Assembly: GCA_046759305.1 (NCBI GenBank)
Contig: JBHIBY010000017.1
Span: forward strand, 1-39,212
Direction of reading: 5' to 3'
DNA length: 39,212 nt
Source: JADFRG01 sp046759305
Lineage (GTDB): Bacteria; Chloroflexota; Anaerolineae; Anaerolineales; E44-bin32
The notes under the pieces were generated by a model. The model was not told where the DNA came from. It searched no databases and saw nothing but the letters and a program-made list of their open reading frames with translations. The position numbers and the translations under genes were made by a program. Below, piece after piece: positions 16,496-25,419 of this stretch (positions are counted from its first letter, which is position 1; each line of letters starts with the position of its first letter).

Positions 16496-17629
16496 TTGAG
16501 CCGCTGGCCCGGGAAGTACGTTATCGGTCTCACAGGCAACATCGCCACGGGTAAGAGCGTGGTACGCAAGATGCTAGAGCATCTTGGGGCCTATGGCATT
16601 GATGCCGATGCCTTAGCGCATCGGGCGATGGCCAAGGGCGCGCCGGGCTTTCCGCTGGTCGTAAAAGCCTTTGGTGAATGGATAGTCGACGATGAGGGCC
16701 AAATCGACCGGGCACGGCTTGCGAAAATCGTCTTCTCCGATCCTGGTGCGCTTGAAAAACTCGAAGACATCGTCCATCCGCTGGTTACCCATGCGATCGA
16801 TCTGTTGATCCGGCGCGCGAAGCACAGCGTGGTGGTCATTGAGGCCATCAAACTGCTAGAAACCGACCTGGCGGCGGGCAGCGATGCGGTTTGGGTGGTA
16901 TCCGCACCGGAACAGCTTCAGGTTTCGCGGCTGATGCATAAGCGTCAGCTGTCCGAGGCGGCCTCCAAGCAGCGCATTGCGGCCCAATCGCCGCAATCGA
17001 GCAAAGAGCGCGCCGCTTCGGTGCTAATTCGAAATGAAGGCTCCTTCGAAAACACCTGGGAGCAGGTCCAGGCTGCCTGGGCTGAGCTCCCAAAGCCCAA
17101 GGAGCCGTTGTTGGAGCAGCCACCGGAGGCACGGCCCGGACAGCTTTTGGTCCGACGCGGCCGTCCGCAGGATGCCGACGACATCGCACGCTTCATCACT
17201 CAAGTTACGCATGGCAAGAAGAAGATGAATCGCGAAGACGTTATGGCGGCCTTCGGCGAGAAAGCCTTCCTCATGATTGAGCGCGACAGTCACACAGCCG
17301 GCATTGCCGGATGGCAGGTCGAGAATCTTGTAACGCGCATCGATGAGTTGTACTTCGCACCGAACCTTCCGTTGGATGAAGCAATTCCGGCGCTGATGAA
17401 TCAGGTCGAGTCTGCCTCGAACGAATTGCAGAGTGAAGCCTCGCTGCTTTTCCTGCCGCCTTACCTTGCGCAACATGCGGCGGCCTGGCGAGGGGTCGGC
17501 TACCGACCTCAGACCGTCCAGGGCCTGGGTGTCAGGGCTTGGCAAGAGGCGGCGATGGAGTCGATGCCGCGGGGTTCGTCGCTGTGGTTCAAACGGTTGA
17601 GAGAGGATCGCGTGCTACGCCCGCTCTAG
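16496..17629 (+). CDS. coaE: Dephospho-CoA kinase fused to an acetyltransferase-like domain
   Basis: Residues 1-200 are a full CoaE, the last enzyme of CoA synthesis. The P-loop is GLTGNIATGKS (11-21), followed by the DADALAH motif and the DIVHPLV and HKRQLS regions. Residues about 210-377 form a second domain resembling a GNAT fold: a first strand and helix (LLVRRGRPQDADDIARFI), a FLMIERD...GIAGWQV strand pair, and a C-terminal GVGYRP. The acetyl-CoA pyrophosphate-binding R-x-x-G-x-G/A motif is not evident. CoaE is usually about 200 residues, so this is a fusion. The start is TTG 16496, with AAGGA 8 bases upstream. The nearer ATG at 16491 gives only ATG-ATT-TGA in another frame. A promoter and a terminator flank the gene. 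Confidence 0.87.
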   Translation: MSRWPGKYVIGLTGNIATGKSVVRKMLEHLGAYGIDADALAHRAMAKGAPGFPLVVKAFGEWIVDDEGQIDRARLAKIVFSDPGALEKLEDIVHPLVTHAIDLLIRRAKHSVVVIEAIKLLETDLAAGSDAVWVVSAPEQLQVSRLMHKRQLSEAASKQRIAAQSPQSSKERAASVLIRNEGSFENTWEQVQAAWAELPKPKEPLLEQPPEARPGQLLVRRGRPQDADDIARFITQVTHGKKKMNREDVMAAFGEKAFLMIERDSHTAGIAGWQVENLVTRIDELYFAPNLPLDEAIPALMNQVESASNELQSEASLLFLPPYLAQHAAAWRGVGYRPQTVQGLGVRAWQEAAMESMPRGSSLWFKRLREDRVLRPL

Positions 17630-17655
17630 GTCTATCGAACCGGCAAAGTGGATTG

Positions 17656-17676
17656 AGGGCCGCTTCGGCCCTTTTT
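17656..17676 (+). terminator. intrinsic terminator after coaE-GNAT
   Basis: AGGGCCG (17656-17662) pairs with CGGCCCT (17666-17672) around a CTT loop and runs into five T residues (17672-17676). It ends the coaE transcript. Confidence 0.9.
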
Positions 17677-17845
17677 GATTCTAGGATAACGACCGATCGT
17701 GCCTTTGGTCACTGAGGAAAGCATATCTGCGTTATATGCCACACGGGACGTTATCCGACAGCATATCAGCATACGCAGTACCAAACAGTAAGCCTTTCAA
17801 GAGCAGGGATGAAAACTAGATCACCCCTGAGGCTGATACGCTCAT

Positions 17846-18053
17846 TTGAATATCGCCAGAGTGTTTGCGAGATTGGGATTCCTCATCTCGTTTTGCTTTC
17901 TCACCTCATGCGGCACAAGTGATCCTCCCAGCACAATACAGGTTTGCGCGCGAGGGAAATTTCGAGATCTATGTGATGGACCAGTACGGATCTTGTCAAA
18001 CCAGACTCACTTATGAAAGCGACTTCGATGGATTTCCAGATTGGCGCCCGTAG
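17846..18053 (+). pseudogene. remnant of a TolB/PD40-type lipoprotein gene (frameshifted)
   Basis: Two frames together look like a decayed exported protein. One frame, from TTG 17846 or GTG 17861, encodes a lipoprotein signal with lipobox LTSC followed by GTSDPP, then soon reaches a stop. In the neighbouring frame, FAREGNFEIYVMDQYG, then TRLTYESDFDGFPDWRP and a stop form one clear PD40/WD40-like repeat unit of the TolB type. A shift near 17945 would join them. The result would be only about 69 residues, far shorter than a real propeller, so most repeats have been lost. A short functional lipoprotein is possible but less likely. Confidence 0.5.
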
Positions 18054-18486
18054 CTACCCGCAAGAGAGAACCCGACCTCATCGTTTAGCAGACTTGAGCT
18101 GAACCAATGGAGCTGCGCAAGAGAGTTAATGCCCAGATAGCCGTAGTGACAAGTCAATAATCTGCACTCGCCATTTCGAAACCCCCTCAAGATCGGCCCA
18201 ACCTCCCGCTGGAGCGGACGCCGATTCGGCCAGATTTCACCTTCGGATTCATTCAGCGGCGCCGCTCCCTAACCTAAGTCCGCCAGGACAGGCACTTCGC
18301 AGCCGTTCGCCAGCGTATGTCACCCTACCGGGAGGAGTCTCACGCGGTAGTAGACAGTACCTACTGTTCTCGGGCATTTGAGTCCACGATAATATCCCTG
18401 CTTAATCTGTTAGCCGGGCAAGCGCTCGCCTTCGAAGGGATCTTCCGATCCGGACGTTCTAAGTAGCGTTTCGTAAGAGGTGTATC
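18054..18486. other. intergenic stretch without recognised genes
   Basis: No frame here has coding character and no RNA gene was recognised. The only clear element is the inverted repeat at 18354-18367. A GATAATAT near 18389 could be part of a promoter for the gene at 18487. With the remnant just before it, the stretch looks like decaying DNA. Confidence 0.5.
18354..18367. repeat. 14-base inverted repeat, possible operator
   Basis: ACAGTA-CC-TACTGT is a perfect palindrome 120 bases before the exported-protein gene at 18487. Size and symmetry fit a repressor site, but no regulator gene is adjacent. Confidence 0.35.
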
Positions 18487-19386
18487 GTGTCCAAAGTGCA
18501 CGCTGAACACAGTCGGAGCAAGTTGGCGCTGATCGCGGCTACTCTCCCACTCATGGCGGGACTATGTAATGCCCCTCTGAGTTCAGAACCAGACGTCGAA
18601 AGCCTGGCTCCAACAGAAACTATGGCCCCGTCTCCAACGCCGGTCGAGACTCGGCCCGCGACACCCCCATCACAGCCTACAGACAGCATCTCACCGGTAG
18701 CCCCAACTGGAGCAGCGAGCGTTACCCAAGACAGGATAACTCTCTTCTATGACCCGAGTCTCATCCTGGACATCACCGCGGATACAGTACCGGCGGTGTT
18801 GGAGCCCGGCCCTTTTGTGGATCCCCATCCGGACTACATTAGCTTCTACCTCATCCTTGACAGCGGCGCCGTCTCCGTGGTCCGAGTTCAAGACTACGCG
18901 GACCTCTCAGACAGCGCCGAGGAGGAATTGCAGCGCCTTAAGGAGATGATCGCCGCGAGACCTTCGCAGGTGCAAGAATGCATCCCTCAACCGCCCCTGT
19001 CGGCGTTCTATACCACATGTTCCCATCAGCAGTTCAACGCGAACATCGAATACGTTAATTTCCAGAATGGTTCGGGCGTGCGCTTTGTAACCGTCTACGC
19101 CATCCAGGATGCGGTCCCTGTTTCTAACGAGCACTTAGCTTATGTGTTCCAAGGCCTAACCGAAGACGAGCGCTACTATGTCTCTGCCGGCTTTCACATC
19201 ACCCATAGGGATCTTGAGGAGTTCGTCGCGGAGATTCCTCAGGAGGTGTACGCCGATACGAGCGGCTTAGCCTTGAGGCAATACTTCGAAGGTTATGAGG
19301 CGATGCTGAACGCCGCCGAGGGCCGGTATCAGCCTCTGTTGTCCCGCTTCGACGAGATGCTGGGCTCGCTGCGCATCGCAGACTAG
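18487..19386 (+). CDS. Exported protein of unknown function
   Basis: A 299-residue protein starting at GTG with AGAGGTG a few bases upstream. Residues 1-27 look like a signal peptide (KLALIAATLPLMAGLC). The cysteine at the end could be lipidated, although AGLC is not a perfect lipobox. Residues 30-75 are a Pro/Thr/Ser-rich linker typical of exported proteins. The remaining 220 residues form one globular domain with two or three cysteines (around residues 165 and 178) and no motif I recognise. It contains a YISFYLILDSGAVSVVRVQDY segment (two strands) and many acidic residues. It converges with rsgA. Confidence 0.7.
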   Translation: MSKVHAEHSRSKLALIAATLPLMAGLCNAPLSSEPDVESLAPTETMAPSPTPVETRPATPPSQPTDSISPVAPTGAASVTQDRITLFYDPSLILDITADTVPAVLEPGPFVDPHPDYISFYLILDSGAVSVVRVQDYADLSDSAEEELQRLKEMIAARPSQVQECIPQPPLSAFYTTCSHQQFNANIEYVNFQNGSGVRFVTVYAIQDAVPVSNEHLAYVFQGLTEDERYYVSAGFHITHRDLEEFVAEIPQEVYADTSGLALRQYFEGYEAMLNAAEGRYQPLLSRFDEMLGSLRIAD

Positions 19387-19421
19387 AGGCCACGCTTCCC
19401 GGAAGAATCGCTATCACACGC

Positions 19422-20315
19422 TCAGTCGACCGCCCCTTCACGCATCCTCAAATATGAATCATATCGCTCTGGGCTGATCCGACCGGCCTGCACTGCGGCC
19501 ATAACCGCGCAACCCGGTTCGTGAATATGCGTGCAATCGCTGAACTCACATTGATCAACCAGCTCGGCAAGGTCCGGCATGTACCCGTCCAATTCCTCTG
19601 GTTCTATGTCCCACAACGCGAACGCCCGCAGCCCTGGCGTATCGGCTACATACCCTCCGCCCTCCAGTGAGAGCAGCTCGCGAACCACCGTGGTGTGCGC
19701 GCCGAGCCCAACTTCGCTGACTTCTTCCGTTCGCAAGCCGAGCCCCGGCTGCACGGCATTGAGTAGCGTCGACTTCCCTGCCCCTGAAGGGCCTGCGAAA
19801 ATCGAGAGCTTGTCTTTCAGGCGCTTGCGCAGCTCCTTCACTCCCTTGCCCTTCAAGGCCGAGGTGTAAAGCACTGGATAACCCATTTCGCTGTATTCGC
19901 CGAACTCCTGCTTTGCGCTTTTAGGTTTCACCAGATCGATTTTGTTAGCGCATATCACAGATGGAATCGATTCGCTTTCCGCCATCACGAGCAGCCGATC
20001 CATCAGTCGGAAGTTCGGGTCCGGATCTGCGCAAGAAAAGACAAAAACTGCTTGATCGGGATTGGCGATCAGCACCTGCTCGACCTCACGGCCGGGATCG
20101 CGCCGAGAGAGCACCCGCGTACGGGGTTGCACCTCTTCGATCATCATCTTGCCACCTTCGGCGGCTCGAATCCGAACCCTATCCCCGATGGCGATCTCGT
20201 CGCTTTCCTGCTTCACACGGCCTCTCAGCAGTGCCTGGACTATCCCTGCGTCGGTTTCCACATCATAGAAACCGGCTCGGGCACGAAGCACGAGGCCCAA
20301 CTCAGGTTCACTCAT
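19422..20315 (-). CDS. rsgA: Ribosome small-subunit-dependent GTPase RsgA
   Basis: A 297-residue circularly permuted GTPase that helps mature the 30S subunit. The motif order is diagnostic: G4 NKID at 124-127 comes before G1 GPSGAGKS at 175-182 and G3 DTPG at 225-228. The N-terminal OB domain covers about 1-75. The C-terminal zinc site is C256, C261, H263 and C269 (CEFSDCTHIHEPGC). The start at ATG 20315 matches the family N-terminus; an open extension upstream to 20393 has no supporting conservation. GGAG lies about 12 bases before the ATG, rather far. It follows the penicillin-binding protein gene after 146 bases on the same strand. Confidence 0.95.
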   Translation of the reverse strand: MSEPELGLVLRARAGFYDVETDAGIVQALLRGRVKQESDEIAIGDRVRIRAAEGGKMMIEEVQPRTRVLSRRDPGREVEQVLIANPDQAVFVFSCADPDPNFRLMDRLLVMAESESIPSVICANKIDLVKPKSAKQEFGEYSEMGYPVLYTSALKGKGVKELRKRLKDKLSIFAGPSGAGKSTLLNAVQPGLGLRTEEVSEVGLGAHTTVVRELLSLEGGGYVADTPGLRAFALWDIEPEELDGYMPDLAELVDQCEFSDCTHIHEPGCAVMAAVQAGRISPERYDSYLRMREGAVD

Positions 20316-20461
20316 TGCTGCAGCGCTCCAAGCGGATTGTGGGCCATGCTGGCAAGTTACGATAGCCCACGGGATCATTGAGCGCGTGGTCAAGACTGGA
20401 TTCTTTCAGGAGCAGTAGGTTTGTGCCGAGAATAGTGCAGAGAGGAGAGCAGGGGGGCAAC

Positions 20462-22696
20462 TCAGCCTTCTTGCTCGCCTTCACCTTCTTCAGATTCCGG
20501 CTCTGGCGTGGCTGGAATGCGAAGTCGAGCTTCCCAAGGATACAACTTGATCGGTCGTCCAAGAAAATGGGATTCGATGACCCTTCTTGCAACCGGCGCC
20601 GCCCATTCCGATCCCTCGCCTTGAAACTCCAGGACCACAACCACAACGATATCGGGGATGTCTTCGCGCTCTTCGAAGGTGTAGGCTGCGAACCAAGCAT
20701 GCGGGTCGGTGAAGTCACCCGTTTGCGCAGTGCCGGTCTTCCCGGCTATATCGAGATTGAGGCCAAGAAATACGTTGCGAGCCGTGCCGTTGGGGTGCCG
20801 AATCACGCCGACCATGGCATCTTGAATGGCTTCCAGATTTTCGGGACTGACCGGGAGGTCGCCCTGCACGATCGGCTCAAACTCGGAAAGGATCTCGCCT
20901 TCCGCGCTCTGCACCCGGTCCACGATCTGGGGTTGATACAAAGTGCCGCCGTTACCAATGGCGGCCACCATACGTGCCACCTGGAGTGGGGTGACTTGCA
21001 GGAAGCTCTGTCCGATCGCCAACTGCACCGAATCCGCCTGCGCCCATTCATCGTCGAATAGCTCCTGTTTGGTTTCCGGATCCGGGACCAACCCCCCTTG
21101 TTCTCCGATCTCTATCCCGGTCGACGTGCCCAACCCAAAAGCCTTCGCCATATCTGAGATAGCGGTCTCCATTCCGCGGTTGTGAAGATCGAGCCCGATG
21201 TGGAAGAAATACGGATTGCACGATCGCTCCAGGGCCTCCTGCAGCGTTATTTCGCCCCAGCCGCCAAGTTCTTTTTCATAGCGCCAATCGTAGAGCGTAA
21301 TCCCGGCGAGTTCTCTGAATTCAAGTCCGCAGTTGTAGATCGTGTCGGGTCGGTAAACTCCGGATTCGAGGGCAGCTGCCATGGTGACGGTCTTGAATAC
21401 TGAGCCTGGGGCATATGCCCCAACTGTGGCACGGTTGAGCAGAGGGTCGTTCGGAACCTGAAAGAGTTCGGTAAGACCCGAGGAGCTATTGGGATTGTTG
21501 GTATCGAACAGATTGGGATCAAAATCCGGCGTTGATGCCATCGCGAGCACTGCGCCAGTGTCTCGATCTAAAACCACAACTGCCCCTGTGAGATCCGAGT
21601 CTTCCAGCGCCTGTTGGGCGTGCCGCTGAAGGTCACGATTGAGCGTCGTGTACACTGCAAAGGGAGGCTCTGATTCTTGTGAGGCGATGGGATTATTTGG
21701 CCTGCCGGCAGCGTCGGTCGTATACAGCGTCCCGCCCGGCTGTCCGCGTAGCGCCTCTTCGTACCAGTACTCCAGGCCGATCTGTCCCACAAACTCGTCG
21801 CCCTGATATCCGCTTATAAGGTAATCCTGAAGATCCTCCTCCTGAATCCAGCTGATGTATCCGACCGCATGGGGCGCCAGGCCGCCGTCAAAGTAGAGAC
21901 GCGTATCGTACGTCCCCCACTGCACGCCACCTACGTCCGACAGAATGCCCTGTACCTGCTGGAAGTTCTCCAGGGGAACCTCTCCGAGATTGATGCGGAA
22001 ATCGGTGTTCCGGATCTGATCGTACTCAAGCAGGATAGAGTCGTTCGAGGGGTAGTCCATTAGCCGCCGAATGGTGCTCAACATATCGAGTTCAGCGTCC
22101 TCGTCTCCTATCTGATTCGGTACGATCCAAAGCGCCACTGCCTCTGAATCCGCAGCCAAAGCCAAGCCATTGCGGTCGTAGATATTGGCGCGGGTCGGCG
22201 TAACGACATCCAGGAATAGGGCGGACCCGCTTTCCAGCTCGGGAAGAATTAACCCATCGCTCCAGGCTACGGTCCACGCCTCATCCACAAGCGTCAGATC
22301 CATCTGCAGGTCTCGGTTGATGTCGCCGGCCGCAAGGCTGTGTAAGGCGGTCTGCAATCGCACTTGAGACTGACGTGGATTCTGAACGAAAGAAGAGACG
22401 ATCTCGTACTCAATGCCGGTGAGCACGGCGCTGCGCCAGATTTCATCGTATCGCCCTGCAAAAGCCTCCTCAGTGATGCCATCCTGCGTGAGCGGGCTGA
22501 GCATGTCATACATCGTGGCGTAGTCTCGGATCTTCCAAGCATCCAGGTATTTACGCGCGGCTGCTTCAGGATCCGGCACTGAGTCGGTGAGCACCTGGGG
22601 ATTTGGCAGTTCCTCCGGCGTGGTAGACATGGGCGTCGAGGGCGTCCCGCAAGCTGCGAGGATCAGTGCCATGAGCAGGATACCGATTGACTTCAC
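20462..22696 (-). CDS. Class B penicillin-binding protein with lipoprotein signal
   Basis: A 744-residue peptidoglycan transpeptidase. The first 16 residues are a clean lipoprotein signal with lipobox LAAC and lipidated Cys16, instead of the usual membrane helix. An NTF2-like MecA_N-type domain follows (about 43-147), then the dimerisation region. The transpeptidase domain has the three active-site motifs: S432-V-F-K435, S492-C-N and K653-T-G-T. The C-terminus is a Glu-rich tail. GTG 22696 is chosen because it overlaps the maf stop (GTGA), has GAGAG just upstream, and gives an ideal signal beginning MKSIG. An in-frame ATG at 22732 would bury the signal. It resembles PbpA/MecA-type enzymes; the exact role is not assignable. 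Confidence 0.9.
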   Translation of the reverse strand: MKSIGILLMALILAACGTPSTPMSTTPEELPNPQVLTDSVPDPEAAARKYLDAWKIRDYATMYDMLSPLTQDGITEEAFAGRYDEIWRSAVLTGIEYEIVSSFVQNPRQSQVRLQTALHSLAAGDINRDLQMDLTLVDEAWTVAWSDGLILPELESGSALFLDVVTPTRANIYDRNGLALAADSEAVALWIVPNQIGDEDAELDMLSTIRRLMDYPSNDSILLEYDQIRNTDFRINLGEVPLENFQQVQGILSDVGGVQWGTYDTRLYFDGGLAPHAVGYISWIQEEDLQDYLISGYQGDEFVGQIGLEYWYEEALRGQPGGTLYTTDAAGRPNNPIASQESEPPFAVYTTLNRDLQRHAQQALEDSDLTGAVVVLDRDTGAVLAMASTPDFDPNLFDTNNPNSSSGLTELFQVPNDPLLNRATVGAYAPGSVFKTVTMAAALESGVYRPDTIYNCGLEFRELAGITLYDWRYEKELGGWGEITLQEALERSCNPYFFHIGLDLHNRGMETAISDMAKAFGLGTSTGIEIGEQGGLVPDPETKQELFDDEWAQADSVQLAIGQSFLQVTPLQVARMVAAIGNGGTLYQPQIVDRVQSAEGEILSEFEPIVQGDLPVSPENLEAIQDAMVGVIRHPNGTARNVFLGLNLDIAGKTGTAQTGDFTDPHAWFAAYTFEEREDIPDIVVVVVLEFQGEGSEWAAPVARRVIESHFLGRPIKLYPWEARLRIPATPEPESEEGEGEQEG

Positions 22697-23343
22697 AAGG
22701 TTCTCTCGAGTACGTCCTGATAGATTGGGCATCTGTATCCCGTGTGTGTCTGGCACGCGGCCGGCACATCGGCGGGAGGTGGATCGGGCAAGTTTCGCAC
22801 AAGATGGCAAAGCGGCAGCCCCATAACGTTTGCGAAACAATCTTGCATATGGCCAACCTCAACGGGGTTGAATTCCACGTCCTGAATGGCGTAGGATCCA
22901 GCTTTGTCGAACGGATTGCCGTCGGTCAAGTAGCTCTCCAGCTCGGCCGCTGTAAATTGTCGCATCGGAACGCGGCTTTCGCACGTATCAACAACCTGCG
23001 CGCCAGAGCTCAGTTCAAGCAGCGCGATGCTGGTGACCACCCGATGGCTGTGACCCCTCAATGTGTCAAGCATCTGCCTGGCATCATCGATGTCTTTGGG
23101 CTTTCCGAGTAGCCGGTCACCTTCTACGACGACGGTGTCTGCACCAAGAACCAGGCCGGATTTTGCGTGCGCGGTCTTCGCCTTGGCCATGGCCAGGCGC
23201 TGCGTCATGGCTTGTGGGCCTTCGTCCACCGCCCTGCGTTCGTCAACGTCCGCGGCTACTACCCTCACCTCCAAGCCTGTGAGTGCTACGAGTTCCAGCC
23301 TTCGAGGTGAGGCAGAAGCAAGTACGATCTCTGCTTTCTGCAA
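22693..23343 (-). CDS. maf: Maf-family nucleoside triphosphate pyrophosphatase
   Basis: A 216-residue Maf/YhdE house-cleaning enzyme that hydrolyses non-canonical or dTTP/UTP-type nucleotides. Visible motifs are LASASPRRLELV (8-19), GADTVV (67-72), GKP (80-82) and the SYAIQD segment. The C-terminal 25 residues with two cysteines (CQTHTGYRC) extend beyond many Maf proteins. The start is TTG 23343. A -10-like TAAGAT (23358-23353) ends 9 bases upstream, so little or no leader is expected. The stop overlaps the GTG of the penicillin-binding protein gene. It is divergent from rarA with only 41 bases between. Confidence 0.93.
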   Translation of the reverse strand: MQKAEIVLASASPRRLELVALTGLEVRVVAADVDERRAVDEGPQAMTQRLAMAKAKTAHAKSGLVLGADTVVVEGDRLLGKPKDIDDARQMLDTLRGHSHRVVTSIALLELSSGAQVVDTCESRVPMRQFTAAELESYLTDGNPFDKAGSYAIQDVEFNPVEVGHMQDCFANVMGLPLCHLVRNLPDPPPADVPAACQTHTGYRCPIYQDVLERTL

Positions 23344-23352
23344 AACGCGGCC

Positions 23353-23377
23353 ATCTTATCATAGCGACTGGTACAAT
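23353..23377. promoter_or_regulatory. overlapping divergent -10 boxes for maf and rarA
   Basis: The 41-base maf/rarA gap holds TAAGAT on the minus strand (23358-23353) and TACAAT on the plus strand (23372-23377). The plus box ends 7 bases before the rarA ATG at 23385, predicting a leaderless transcript. The -35 regions must lie inside or across the opposite promoter, so the two may compete. Confidence 0.5.
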
Positions 23378-23384
23378 GCGCGAC

Positions 23385-24806
23385 ATGCCCGCTCGGGACC
23401 TCTTTGACCACGCTTTGGACGAACGATTTGCTGTGGAGGCCCCGCTCGCCGCCCGCATGCGGCCTAAAACGCTCAGAGAGTTCGAAGGTCAGGACCACAT
23501 CGTAGGTGAAGGGCGGTTGCTCCGCAGAGCGATTGAGAGCGATCGCCTATTTTCTTCCATAATCCTGTGGGGACCTCCTGGAACGGGCAAGACCACTTTG
23601 GCAATGATCATTGCCAACACCACAGCCTCAGTATTTGAGAACCTCTCAGCTGTACTGGCCGGTAAGGCAGAGCTTCGTAAGGTCATTGCTGCGGCTCAGG
23701 AGCGACGCAAATACCACGACCAGCGAACGATTCTGTTCGTCGACGAAGTTCATCGCTGGAACAAAGCACAACAGGATGCCCTTCTCCCCCACGTTGAGCA
23801 AGGCATGATCACCCTCGTCGGGGCGACCACAGAGAATCCATATTTCGAAGTCATCGGCGCTCTGGTCTCCCGGTCACGTGTGTTCCAGCTGCGGCCCTTG
23901 CAGGACGACGAGGTCGAGCGGATCATTCAGATGGCCTTGAACGATGAACAGCGTGGCTACGGCGCCAGAAGCGTGGAGATTGAGCCTGATGCCCTGGCTC
24001 ACCTAGTGCGCGTGGCTGGCGGCGATGCTCGCAATGCGCTCAACGCACTGGAGTTGGCGGTTGATTCCACTCCCGGAGAGACGATTCACGTCACGCTCGA
24101 TGTCGCCCAGGAATCGATCCAGCGCAGAGCGGTCCTCTATGACAAGGATGGCGACGCTCATTACGACACGATCTCGGCTTATATCAAATCCGTGAGAGGA
24201 TCCGACCCAGACGCGGCATTGTTTTGGCTGGCGAAGATGCTGTACGCCGGGGAGGATCCGCGCTTTATCCTTAGAAGGCTGTTGATTCTCGCCAGCGAAG
24301 ATATCGGTCTGGCAGATCCGATGGGATTGGTGGTCGCTTCCGCAGCGATGCAGGCCTTCCAATTTATCGGTCTACCGGAAGGGATTTACCCTCTTGTAGA
24401 AGCTACGCTTTTCTTGGCGACCGCGCACAAATCCAACTCGGCGGGTGCATATTTCAAAGCCTATAAGACAATCGAGGAACGCGGGGTCGTTGAAGTCCCC
24501 GACCACCTCAAGGACTCAAATCGCGATGCCGCCGCCCTGGGCCATGGAGCGGAGTACGTCTATCCACATGAGCACGCAGAACACTTCGTTGCCCAAGGCT
24601 ATCTTCCCGAGTCAATGCTCGGAACTTACTTTTATAACCCCTCTGAGCTTGGGTATGAACAGGAAGTTAAGCATCGGCTCGAGCGTTGGAGGAATGCTCA
24701 ACGCCAGGCGCTAGAGCTGGATGAAACCATCGAAATCCCGGATCTGCCTGAACCCGAGATCCAAACCCTCAAACGGCATCACGTTCGTGACCGCGGCACT
24801 GCATGA
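23385..24806 (+). CDS. rarA: Replication-associated recombination protein RarA (MgsA)
   Basis: A 473-residue AAA+ ATPase acting at stalled replication forks, related to clamp loaders. Walker A GPPGTGKT is at 63-70 and Walker B DEVH at 120-123, followed by sensor 1 GATTENP and the SRSRV arginine finger. The C-terminal tetramerisation region contains SEDIGLADP and a PEGIYPLVEATLFLA-like stretch. The ATG at 23385 is preferred over ATG 23376, which lies within the -10 box. Its stop overlaps the next start (ATGA). The upstream neighbour maf is divergent. Confidence 0.95.
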   Translation: MPARDLFDHALDERFAVEAPLAARMRPKTLREFEGQDHIVGEGRLLRRAIESDRLFSSIILWGPPGTGKTTLAMIIANTTASVFENLSAVLAGKAELRKVIAAAQERRKYHDQRTILFVDEVHRWNKAQQDALLPHVEQGMITLVGATTENPYFEVIGALVSRSRVFQLRPLQDDEVERIIQMALNDEQRGYGARSVEIEPDALAHLVRVAGGDARNALNALELAVDSTPGETIHVTLDVAQESIQRRAVLYDKDGDAHYDTISAYIKSVRGSDPDAALFWLAKMLYAGEDPRFILRRLLILASEDIGLADPMGLVVASAAMQAFQFIGLPEGIYPLVEATLFLATAHKSNSAGAYFKAYKTIEERGVVEVPDHLKDSNRDAAALGHGAEYVYPHEHAEHFVAQGYLPESMLGTYFYNPSELGYEQEVKHRLERWRNAQRQALELDETIEIPDLPEPEIQTLKRHHVRDRGTA

Positions 24807-25408
24807 CAGCGATCTATCTCATCCGACACGGACAAAACGATTATGTGGAAAAAGGCAAACTAGCTGGCCGGCTGCCGGGCGTGCACCTGAACACAGTTGG
24901 CAAGGATCAGGCGGCTCAGACGGCTGAAGCGCTTCGGAAGGTTAAGCTCCAGGGCGTCTACTCGAGTCCACTCGAGCGGGCCATTGAAACCGCGGATGAG
25001 ATTGCAGCGGTTCAGGGCCTAAAGGTCAATGCCCTGCAGGGTTTGGGCGAGGTGAATATCGGCCGTTGGGAGGGGCTGAGCCTGCGAGCCGCGCGCCGAA
25101 GGAAGCTTTGGCCCACCATTCAGCAATCGCCGTCCCTGGCACGTTTTCCGGACGGTGAATCCTTTCTTGAAGCCCAGGCGCGAATGGTCGAAACTCTGGA
25201 AGGGCTCCGCGCGCAGCACTCGGGCGTGATTGCCTGCATTTCTCACGCCGATCCGATCAAGCTTGCCATCGCATACTACATCGGCTTGCCAATCGATTCA
25301 TTTCAGCGGCTGAACGTCGATCCGGCTTCGATTTCTGAACTGGACATCGAGAAGGGATCTGCGAGGCTCATTCGGCTGAATGTTATACTTCGATCACCGT
25401 CCCCTTAG
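24803..25408 (+). CDS. Histidine phosphatase, MSMEG_4193 type
   Basis: A 201-residue member of the histidine phosphatase (phosphoglycerate mutase-like) superfamily. The nucleophile is His9 in LIRHG, with Arg59 in SSPLERA, Glu83 and His148 in CISHADP as the other expected active-site residues. It starts inside the rarA stop (ATGA overlap). The two genes after it are a DUF3090 protein and an SCO1664-type protein, the same trio that TIGRFAM families TIGR03848, TIGR03847 and TIGR03843 describe in actinobacteria, often close to mshC. The substrate is unknown. Confidence 0.88.
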   Translation: MTAIYLIRHGQNDYVEKGKLAGRLPGVHLNTVGKDQAAQTAEALRKVKLQGVYSSPLERAIETADEIAAVQGLKVNALQGLGEVNIGRWEGLSLRAARRRKLWPTIQQSPSLARFPDGESFLEAQARMVETLEGLRAQHSGVIACISHADPIKLAIAYYIGLPIDSFQRLNVDPASISELDIEKGSARLIRLNVILRSPSP

Positions 25409-25419
25409 CGCCCCTTTAC

